37,862 nucleotides of DNA, taken from Bdellovibrionales bacterium. Its GTDB lineage: Bacteria; Bdellovibrionota; UBA1018; JADZFF01. The notes under the pieces were generated by a model. The model did not search any database, was not told the DNA's origin, and saw nothing but the letters and a program-made list of their open reading frames with translations. Positions within the stretch are counted from its first letter, which is position 1, and each line of letters opens with the position of its first letter. The stretch lies in the NCBI GenBank assembly GCA_020850015.1, contig JADZFF010000110.1, forward strand, positions 1-37,862. Direction: 5' to 3'. The position numbers were made by a program, and so were the translations under genes. This document shows positions 1 to 5,984 of this stretch, piece by piece.

Positions 1-10
1 GCGGGGCCGG

Positions 11-33
11 TTCGATTATTGGTGGCTCCACAG
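11..33 (+). other. tRNA 3'-end-like fragment, inverted relative to the tRNA at 96-170
   Basis: This stretch matches the T-loop and acceptor end of the neighbouring tRNA-Arg at about 20 of 23 positions (TTCGATT-TTGGTGGCTCCAC), but on the opposite strand. The T-stem is degenerate and the end reads CAG instead of CCA, so it is unlikely to be a working tRNA. It may be a duplicated tRNA tail or an old attachment-site remnant. The window edge cuts off what precedes it, so a diverged tRNA or tmRNA end cannot be fully excluded. Confidence 0.45.
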
Positions 34-95
34 ATGTCTACGCCGGAGAGGGGGCTGCGACCTGGGGAGGGATTTCAATGTGGGAAGATGTTGAA

Positions 96-170
96 TGGTG
101 GAGCCACCAAGAATCGAACTTGGAATTAGTCTTTAGGAAAGCCTCGTTATATCCATTTAACTATGGCTCC
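96..170 (-). tRNA. tRNA-Arg (anticodon CCT)
   Basis: Read on the minus strand, the sequence folds as a cloverleaf. The acceptor GGAGCCA pairs with TGGCTCC, the D-arm is GTTA/TAAC, the anticodon loop is TTCCTAA (anticodon CCT, reading AGG codons), the T-arm is CCAAG-TTCGATT-CTTGG, and a CCA end is encoded. The D-arm and variable region closely resemble the E. coli tRNA-Arg(CCT) pattern (GTTAAATGGATATAAC, AATT). The middle of the anticodon stem (positions 29-41) shows a G-A mismatch. The gene lies downstream of the lipoprotein gene on the same strand, beyond its terminator. Confidence 0.93.
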
Positions 171-225
171 GCCGGAAGGCGTGACGAGCCCAAGCTAACC
201 CGAAATCGCCGCCGAATAGAACCGC

Positions 226-268
226 AAAAAGCGAAGAGGGCCGCCCCCTCGCGGGGACGGCCCTCTTC
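226..268 (-). terminator. Rho-independent terminator after the small lipoprotein gene
   Basis: An 11-bp perfect inverted repeat (GAAGAGGGCCG at 233-243 and CGGCCCTCTTC at 258-268) is followed on the minus strand by GC and then TTTTT. It lies 22 bases past the stop codon of the lipoprotein gene and ahead of tRNA-Arg, so it should isolate the lipoprotein transcript. Confidence 0.85.
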
Positions 269-289
269 ACGAAATCGGCTATCCGAGGC

Positions 290-490
290 TCAGGCGTCGG
301 TTTCAGCGGCGCTGTCCGCGCCCTCTTCGTGCTCTTGGTCGTGGTCTTCGGCCGGCGGGGCGGATTCCGCGGGCGGAGCGGCTTCGGTGGTTTCAGCGGG
401 AGCGGCGGCCTCATCTTCCTTTTTACAGGCGGAGAGGGCGCTCGCGAGCGCGATCATCATAGGAACCAACAGCAACCATTGCTTCTTCAT
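290..490 (-). CDS. Small acidic Ala/Glu/Pro-rich lipoprotein
   Basis: This 66-residue protein starts with a lysine-containing n-region and a hydrophobic stretch ending in the lipobox LSAC, so lipidation at Cys22 and envelope localisation are predicted. The mature part is low-complexity, made of Ala, Glu, Pro and Asp with a KKED start, and has no recognisable domain. A GAGG ribosome-binding sequence precedes the ATG, a plausible promoter lies at 527-555 and a strong terminator follows. Such short acidic lipoproteins are common in Gram-negative genomes and their function is unknown. The opposite-strand ORFs over it are shadows. Confidence 0.8.
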   Translation of the reverse strand: MKKQWLLLVPMMIALASALSACKKEDEAAAPAETTEAAPPAESAPPAEDHDQEHEEGADSAAETDA

Positions 491-526
491 GAATTCATCC
501 TCAGTGAGTTAGGGGACCTACTGAAA

Positions 527-555
527 ATCGTAATCCCGCTTTTTCGGACGTGCAA
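527..555 (-). promoter_or_regulatory. Possible sigma70 promoter for the small lipoprotein gene
   Basis: On the minus strand there is TTGCAC, a 17-base spacer, then TACGAT, placed about 37 bases upstream of the lipoprotein start codon. The -10 box matches consensus at four of six positions and the -35 at three. The match is by eye only. Confidence 0.35.
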
Positions 556-636
556 GCGTCAACCTCTCGGAAGGATTCGCCTAGCGACTCTGCCGGACAA
601 GCGGTCACTGGAAAAGCGCGTTACACTGAAGATGAA

Positions 637-1332
637 ATGTCGGAAGTCTTCCTGGCGAATATGACGCTCGAAGTCATCGTCACCTCGGTGCTCCCCAAGG
701 TGTTCCTCTCGCTCCTCTGCGGCGCGATGGTGGGATTCGAACGGCAGCTGAAGCGCAAGGCCGCCGGGATGAAGACCCACATGCTCATCTCCATGGGCGC
801 CTGCCTCTACACCCTGGCCTCCGCGATGATCTGGGACAATCACCGCGCCGCGGGAATGCCGGGCGATCCCTCGCGCGTGGCGGCGCAGATCGTGTCGGGC
901 ATCGGATTCCTGGGCGGTGGCGCGATCATCCATGCGCGCGGCACGATCACCGGCCTCACCACGGCGGCTACGATCTGGGCCTGCGCGGCGCTGGGAATCT
1001 GCGTGGGCGTAGGCGAGGGGCTTCTCGCGCTGCTCGTGACCATCGTGGTGGTGGGCGCGCTCACCGCGGTGAGCTTCTTCGAGGTGAAGATTCTCGGTCA
1101 CGCCATGGTGTTTCGGATGCGCGTGTCCATGCAGGGCGTGCGGGAGGAGTGCCGCACGAAACTGGCCGAGCATCTGGAGCGCAACGGGCTCGTGCTTGAG
1201 CAGATGCAGACGCGCCTGGACTCGGGGAAAACCACGGTCTCGCTCCGCTACCGGGGCCTCGCCGAGGACCATCGCCAGTTCCTCCAGGACATCTGGGGCA
1301 CGACCGGCGTGGAAGAGGTCACCGGCGAGTGA
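637..1332 (+). CDS. MgtC/SapB family membrane protein
   Basis: The protein is about 231 residues when started at the ATG at 637; the ORF track start at 550 adds an unlikely hydrophilic leader. Several hydrophobic helices form the conserved MgtC/SapB N-terminal module, with the hallmark GFERQ after the first helix and the glycine-rich GIGFLGGGAII and TTAATIWACAALG segments. The soluble C-terminal ~80 residues look like the small ACT-like domain seen in longer MgtC proteins. MgtC proteins of pathogens act in low-magnesium and intracellular survival, in part by modulating F-type ATPase; the role here is unknown. Its stop overlaps the GTG start of the acylphosphatase gene (GTGA), which suggests co-transcription and coupled translation. 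A second possible start is the ATG at 661. Confidence 0.88.
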   Translation: MSEVFLANMTLEVIVTSVLPKVFLSLLCGAMVGFERQLKRKAAGMKTHMLISMGACLYTLASAMIWDNHRAAGMPGDPSRVAAQIVSGIGFLGGGAIIHARGTITGLTTAATIWACAALGICVGVGEGLLALLVTIVVVGALTAVSFFEVKILGHAMVFRMRVSMQGVREECRTKLAEHLERNGLVLEQMQTRLDSGKTTVSLRYRGLAEDHRQFLQDIWGTTGVEEVTGE

Positions 1333-1613
1333 CCTGCCTCCGCGTGCTCATCCGGGGCCGCGTGCAGGGCGTGGGGTTTCGGGCTTCGACGGTCGAGGCG
1401 GTGCGCGCTCAGGGAAACCGCGTGCGCGGCTGGGTGAGGAACCTTCCCGACGGTTCAGTGGAAGCCTGCTTTTGCGGCGCGCCCGAAGCGGTGGCGGAGA
1501 TCCTGGCGTGGTGCCGCGCTGGGCCATCGCACGCCCGAGTGGATTCCGTGGAAACACACGAAGGAGTGCCGCCCAGGGAAGAGGGGTTTCAGGTGCGGCG
1601 TGATCCGTTCTGA
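1329..1613 (+). CDS. acyP: Acylphosphatase
   Basis: The 94-residue protein has the acylphosphatase fold signature. GRVQGVGFR supplies the phosphate-binding loop and catalytic arginine, and GWVRNLPDGSVE supplies the catalytic asparagine. The length is typical. Acylphosphatases hydrolyse the carboxyl-phosphate bond of acylphosphates such as 1,3-bisphosphoglycerate or acetyl phosphate in the cytoplasm. The gene starts with GTG overlapping the TGA of the mgtC-like gene. No pathway link to MgtC is known. Confidence 0.93.
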   Translation: MTCLRVLIRGRVQGVGFRASTVEAVRAQGNRVRGWVRNLPDGSVEACFCGAPEAVAEILAWCRAGPSHARVDSVETHEGVPPREEGFQVRRDPF

Positions 1614-1633
1614 GGACGCGTTCTGAAGAGGTG

Positions 1634-1662
1634 TTGTCTTTGAAGTCTTAAGTGTTTAGACT
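1634..1662 (+). promoter_or_regulatory. Possible sigma70 promoter for the HU/IHF gene
   Basis: TTGTCT and TAGACT are separated by exactly 17 bases in a locally AT-rich stretch, 27 bases before the HU/IHF start codon. A near-palindrome (AGTCTTAA-GTG-TTTAGACT) covers the -10 region and could be an operator. Each box matches consensus at four of six positions. Confidence 0.45.
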
Positions 1663-1689
1663 CATTGAGAGAAACCAAGGGAGACTCCC

Positions 1690-1989
1690 ATGACGAAGGC
1701 AGACCTGATCAACATCATCGCGGACAAAGCCAAGCTGCAGCACAAGCAAAGCGAGATGGTGGTGAACCTGGTGTTCGACATGATGACCGACGCGCTCAAG
1801 CGCGATGACCGGATCGAGATCCGGGGCTTCGGGTCTTTCGTCAATCGGAGCTATGGCAGCTACCAGGGACGCAACCCGAAGACGGGCCAGGTCGTTCAGG
1901 TTCCGCCGAAGCGCGTTCCCTTCTTCAAGGTCGGCAAGGAGCTGAAGGAAAAGGTCGACGGCCCCGAGGCCACCGCCAAAGGCCGCTAG
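1690..1989 (+). CDS. HU/IHF-family nucleoid-associated DNA-binding protein
   Basis: The 99-residue protein starts MTKADLI and carries RIEIRGFGSF followed by the DNA-contacting arm GRNPKTG, which are hallmarks of the HU/IHF family. The RIEIRGFGSF form is closer to IHF-beta than to HU. It is expected to bend DNA as a dimer. The start is supported by GGGAG six bases upstream of the ATG. The gene has its own probable promoter. Its TAG stop overlaps the stop of the convergent UppP-like gene, leaving no space for a separate terminator. Confidence 0.93.
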   Translation: MTKADLINIIADKAKLQHKQSEMVVNLVFDMMTDALKRDDRIEIRGFGSFVNRSYGSYQGRNPKTGQVVQVPPKRVPFFKVGKELKEKVDGPEATAKGR

Positions 1990-2807
1990 AGCCCGCCCTT
2001 CCAGAACGCCAGGTACAATACCGCGCCACCCGCCAGCAGCAGGCGGTACACGAGGTAGCCGCCCAGCGCGCGCCCTTGCCTAAGTCCCTTGTGAACGGCC
2101 CCCAGCGCGGCCAGTCCCGTCAGGCAGGCGATGATGGCCACCGTCGCGTCATGCCACCAGGGAGCGCCTTCCGAGAGCGCGCTCAGGGGATTGAGGCGGA
2201 TCAGGTCGAGGGTCAGCAGCGGAAGCAGGGCATAGCAGGCGAATGGATAGGCGGCTTCCCGGGTGTAGCTCCGAAGTGAGGCCGCGAGCCACACCGCCTC
2301 GATTCGTCCAAATCCTGGGACGAGCGCAAGGCCCTGCGCGAGCCCGGCGATCAGGGCGTCGATCCAGTTCCAGTCCACCCAGCGACGGTTCTTGCGGCTG
2401 GCGCGATCCGCGAGCGCGAGCAGGCCGGCGCCGCCCGCCAACACCCCGAGCCAGGCCAGGGGCGGCCAGGAGGGGGAGTTGATCAGGTGCGCCAGCGTGG
2501 GGCCGAGGGCGATCACCGGCAAGGTCGCGATGACGAGGAAGAATGGCATGCGCTCGTCCAGAGTCATGGGCTTGCGCCGGAAGACGAGGATCTGGATGAA
2601 GGAGGAGATCACGCTCGACCAGTCATGCCGGTAGAAAAGCAGCAGCGCGGCGAGGATGCCCCAGGCAGCGGCGGCCTGGGTGGCGGCGTCGGGAAGCGGG
2701 AGGCCGGCGAGCTCGGTCAGGAGCCAATGGTGGGCGGAGGCGCTGATGGGGAGGAAGGTGGAGAGTCCTCGCGCGGCGGCATGAGCGAGCGCATCAAAGA
2801 GCGTCAT
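1986..2807 (-). CDS. UppP/BacA-like membrane protein lacking catalytic glutamates
   Basis: The 273-residue multi-helix membrane protein aligns with undecaprenyl-diphosphate phosphatase through two motifs: GLSTFLPISASAHH near the N-terminus (family EGLTEFLPVSSxxH) and VPGFGRIEA (family PGFSRSGA). By this alignment the two catalytic glutamates of E. coli UppP (E17, E21) are Arg13 and Thr17, while the motif histidine (His26) and arginine (Arg168) remain. UppP recycles the lipid carrier of peptidoglycan synthesis by dephosphorylating C55-PP. This copy may be inactive, use a different substrate, or act as a lipid flippase-like protein, which has also been proposed for this fold. It is convergent with the HU/IHF gene and divergent from the sulfatase-like gene. 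Confidence 0.8.
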   Translation of the reverse strand: MTLFDALAHAAARGLSTFLPISASAHHWLLTELAGLPLPDAATQAAAAWGILAALLLFYRHDWSSVISSFIQILVFRRKPMTLDERMPFFLVIATLPVIALGPTLAHLINSPSWPPLAWLGVLAGGAGLLALADRASRKNRRWVDWNWIDALIAGLAQGLALVPGFGRIEAVWLAASLRSYTREAAYPFACYALLPLLTLDLIRLNPLSALSEGAPWWHDATVAIIACLTGLAALGAVHKGLRQGRALGGYLVYRLLLAGGAVLYLAFWKGGL

Positions 2808-2896
2808 AGGGTGAGAGCGATCGTATCATGGCCGGCGGCGCGTGAGGAACGACACTTGTTGATCGACCTCTGCGGCGGAGGCATAACGGAAGTTCA

Positions 2897-4969
2897 ATGA
2901 AGTACTCTGGCATCATCACGCGGTGGGGGGCCGCGGCCTACTTCGCGCTGCTCGCCTCCTCCGTCGCAATCCGGCATCAGCTCGTCGGGGATTTCGGAGT
3001 GAGCTACGCCCAGCTCACGGAGTTCAAGATCTGGGTGGGCTGGATCTATGATGCCACCGTGGCGTTGATTCCCTTCGCTCTGGCGCGGCTGCTCCGCCTG
3101 GCGCGGGTTCCGCCCTTTCCCGCATGGATCACCGCGGCTACGGCCATCTGGGTGGTCCTGGTGGCGAACGCATCGTTCTTCCGCTATTTCGGCGCCCGGC
3201 TGGATTGGTGGACGGTCAAACACCAGTGGGCTTCCGTGGGCGACGTGGAGCAGAGCGCGGGGGCGCTCGCGGCCACCGGGCCGGTGGCGCTGAGCCTCGT
3301 GTTCCTGGTGCTCGCGCTGGCCGCCGCGTGGAAGGCTTACGGCGATCGGCCGCTTTCGGGTCCGGGCTGGATCCACGGCGCGCTCGGGATCAGTTACTTG
3401 GTCCTGATCGTGCTCGTGCGCCAGTCTCCGGTCTGGATGAACGTGGTGAACCTCGGGGAACAGAATCGCCTGCCGGTGGTGTCTGAGCACGCTCTGTTCG
3501 CCTGGTGGGCCGAGGCGTCTTCCGATACCGAGACGGTGGGTGAGCGGGTGCGCGGGGATCTCGAATCCGCCCGGCGCGCGGGCCTTCCCGGGCCTGCCGA
3601 GCTGCTCGCGCGCTTTCGGGATTTTCGCGAGAGCGAGGGCCCGCCCCAAGGCGCCTCGATTCGCGCCCGCGAGAACCCTGCTTTCCCGATGCTTCGAACC
3701 TTCGAGCCCGGCCCGGAAGAAGCGAAGGCGCTTCGCGAGCGGCTGGGGCTGGACGTTTCCAAACCCGTGAAGGTTCTGGTGCTGATCCTCGAAACCGTGC
3801 GCGCCTTCGAGTACCTGCATCCCGAGACGGGGCCCGTCGTCTTCCCGCGCCTTCGAAGCTGGGTGGGCCGGCATGGGATCCTGTTTCAGCAGGCCTACAA
3901 TTCCAGTCTCGAGATGGGGCAAACCGTGCGCGGCCAGTTCTCCATTCTCTGCTCGAGCCTTCCGAACTGGGGTGCGCCGGCCGTGGTCATCCAGTACAGC
4001 ACCACGGAGGTGGCCTGTCTCCAGGGGGTATTCCGGGATGCGGGGCATGCCACGGCCTGGTTCGGCGGCGAGCGTGCGAATTTCCACAACAAGAGCGCGT
4101 TCGAGCTCACTCACGGAACCCGGGAGATGTACGGCAAGGAGTATTTCCTCGCTCGGGGGATCACCGAGAGGATCGGCGATCTTGGCGTCGCCGACCGGCC
4201 CTTCTACCAGGAGACGTTGAGAACGCTGGAGTCGCTCGCGCCCCAGGGGGGGGCGTATTTCGCGAGCGCGACCAATACCAGCACGCACTTCCCCTTCAGC
4301 GAGCTGGAGGAGGCGCCCGTGCCGGAGCCGCTCCGGAGCCGGGTGTCGGGACCGTACCGCGGATACCTCTCCAGGCTTCGCTACCTGGATTCCGCGCTGG
4401 ACGGCCTACTCAGCGCCTTCTTCCAGAGCCCCGCTTCGGACAATGCGGTGGTCGTGCTCGTGGGCGATCACAGCACCCAGGTGCGGCCGCCTTGGCCGCT
4501 CGACGCGGTCGCGGAGGAGGAGCTGGAGTATCGCGTGTTCCTGGCGCTGCTCTCGAAGGGGATGAAACGGCCTGGCGAAGTGGTTCACCGCCCCGTGCAC
4601 CAGGTCGACATCGCTCCAACGGTCGCGGCCGCGGCGGGCCTGCGGGCCCCGGTGACCTGGGTGGGGCGCGGACTGTTCGCTCCGGAGCCCACGCCCTGGT
4701 TGCTCGCGCGGGGGAATTCGCTGAGCTACCGGACACTCGGGCGGGGTTGTTATGCGGAGCTGTCAGAGTCCTCGCCCCGCTGCTTCGAGGCGGAAGGAAG
4801 GGATCTCATGATGGATCCGGAGCGAGTGCAGGTCGACGAGGATCCGCGGCTGACCGAGTTCTTCCGGGAGGTCACTCGTGCCAACCGCCAGGCTCTGGTG
4901 TTGAATCTTCTAGCCCCCCGCGGGAGCTTCGTGCGGAGCGTAGAGGGCAGGGGAGTCGTGCTCCGCTAG
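2897..4969 (+). CDS. Membrane-anchored sulfatase-like phosphotransferase (LtaS / phosphoethanolamine transferase type)
   Basis: The 690-residue protein has about four or five hydrophobic helices in residues 10-180 and then an extracytoplasmic alkaline-phosphatase-superfamily domain. The active-site order matches S. aureus LtaS. The metal-binding Glu299 lies in LETVRAFEYL, the likely nucleophile Thr343 in GQTVRGQF, His464 in NTSTHFPF, and Asp524-His525 in LVGDHS; spacings are nearly those of LtaS E255/T300/H416/D475/H476. The expected reaction is transfer of a phospho-alcohol head group (phosphoglycerol or phosphoethanolamine) from a phospholipid to an envelope glycan or lipid. A Gram-negative host favours a phosphoglycerol or phosphoethanolamine transferase acting on periplasmic glycans or LPS. 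GGAAG precedes the ATG. It is divergent from the UppP-like gene. Confidence 0.85.
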   Translation: MKYSGIITRWGAAAYFALLASSVAIRHQLVGDFGVSYAQLTEFKIWVGWIYDATVALIPFALARLLRLARVPPFPAWITAATAIWVVLVANASFFRYFGARLDWWTVKHQWASVGDVEQSAGALAATGPVALSLVFLVLALAAAWKAYGDRPLSGPGWIHGALGISYLVLIVLVRQSPVWMNVVNLGEQNRLPVVSEHALFAWWAEASSDTETVGERVRGDLESARRAGLPGPAELLARFRDFRESEGPPQGASIRARENPAFPMLRTFEPGPEEAKALRERLGLDVSKPVKVLVLILETVRAFEYLHPETGPVVFPRLRSWVGRHGILFQQAYNSSLEMGQTVRGQFSILCSSLPNWGAPAVVIQYSTTEVACLQGVFRDAGHATAWFGGERANFHNKSAFELTHGTREMYGKEYFLARGITERIGDLGVADRPFYQETLRTLESLAPQGGAYFASATNTSTHFPFSELEEAPVPEPLRSRVSGPYRGYLSRLRYLDSALDGLLSAFFQSPASDNAVVVLVGDHSTQVRPPWPLDAVAEEELEYRVFLALLSKGMKRPGEVVHRPVHQVDIAPTVAAAAGLRAPVTWVGRGLFAPEPTPWLLARGNSLSYRTLGRGCYAELSESSPRCFEAEGRDLMMDPERVQVDEDPRLTEFFREVTRANRQALVLNLLAPRGSFVRSVEGRGVVLR

Positions 4970-5114
4970 AATCCGAGCGTCGCCGATCCGTCTGTACCGG
5001 TGCGGATATTTTGACGATGGGAAGCGCGCTCGCCGGCGTTTTCGCCCCGAAAATCTGGAACGCGAGCTGGCGAACTGACGAGAGGGGGCCGATGAGGAGA
5101 CGGGGAGGTTTCCT

Positions 5115-5984
5115 TTGGCCCTCTTTTGGGATGGGATCGAGTCGCTGATCTATCGTCACGGCGCTGACGCGGCTTCGCGTTCGGAGCTCGCGGCTGCGCT
5201 TGCGCCCCACTTCCCTGGCATCACCGAGTTCGGCGAGTTCGGCCCCGCCTTCGATCACGCCAAGAAGCTTCGAAACGTGGGTTTGGTCTGGTTCGATGAC
5301 CGGGATGCGGTTCTCCCCCTGGACGGCATCCTGACCCAGTTGGGGAAGCCCGCCGAGTCCAAGGGATGGCCCTGCTTCGGAGTTCTCATCCGTACGGGGG
5401 CGCCGCTGAGTCCTGAGGCCTGCCTGGCGCTCCAGGGCACGGGGCGCCTGCTGATGACGGTGGAGGAGGGCGAGCTCGAAAATCCGGGCCGCCTGCTTCG
5501 CCTGATGATCGAGCTTCGTGTGCTCTATCTCCATGCGCTGGGCGAAGAGCTCTTCCCGCGTGCGCTCCAAGAGAGTTTCGAGGCCTTCGCGGCGACGGAG
5601 CTGAGTCGCGTCTCGATCCGATTCCGGGAGCGGCTGACCCATCTCATCCTCGCACCGGGTTCGGAGGTGGGACTCTCCGCCCTGGAAACGCTGGGCGCCC
5701 TCTGGGCCCCGGTGCTGGAATGCGTGGAGCGAAAGGCGCCGTCGCTCCTGGCCCCCCACCCCTTCCTCAAGGATCTCCTGCAGGGCATCCGCGGCTCGCG
5801 CATCCACACCTTGGGAGCGGAGCTCGAGGCGCTTCGTTCCGCGGGATCTCTCGGGTCATCATGCCCGCTGGGCAAACCGGAGGCAGCGGATCCGGTAGAG
5901 CGGCGCGTGGCCCGAGCCTGGGATCGGGTGACGGAACTCGCGCGTGAGGCCGAGCGCGCCGACCGCGAGGAGGACGTGGCGTGA
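5115..5984 (+). CDS. Hypothetical protein co-transcribed with a nucleotide cyclase
   Basis: This 289-residue protein is not recognised. It starts with TTG, preceded by a strong GGGGAGG ribosome-binding site at the right distance. The sequence looks soluble and mostly helical, with no signal peptide or membrane helix, and is Leu/Glu/Arg rich with an acidic-basic C-terminal helix. The N-terminal ~80 residues (from MALFWDGIESL to LPLDGILTQLG) could be a small folded domain, but no catalytic motif is visible. Its stop overlaps the GTG start of the membrane cyclase gene (GTGA), so the two products are likely functionally linked, for example as a regulator or effector of the cyclase. Confidence 0.8.
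   Translation: MALFWDGIESLIYRHGADAASRSELAAALAPHFPGITEFGEFGPAFDHAKKLRNVGLVWFDDRDAVLPLDGILTQLGKPAESKGWPCFGVLIRTGAPLSPEACLALQGTGRLLMTVEEGELENPGRLLRLMIELRVLYLHALGEELFPRALQESFEAFAATELSRVSIRFRERLTHLILAPGSEVGLSALETLGALWAPVLECVERKAPSLLAPHPFLKDLLQGIRGSRIHTLGAELEALRSAGSLGSSCPLGKPEAADPVERRVARAWDRVTELAREAERADREEDVA

Noticed and set aside
1-33. A tmRNA 3' end at the window start
   Set aside because: The acceptor end is TGGCTCCACAG with no CCA and a broken T-stem. The close match to the adjacent tRNA-Arg is a better explanation.
2894-4288. 464-residue minus-strand ORF opposite the sulfatase-like gene
   Set aside because: Shadow ORF. The plus strand encodes the full LtaS-like active site.
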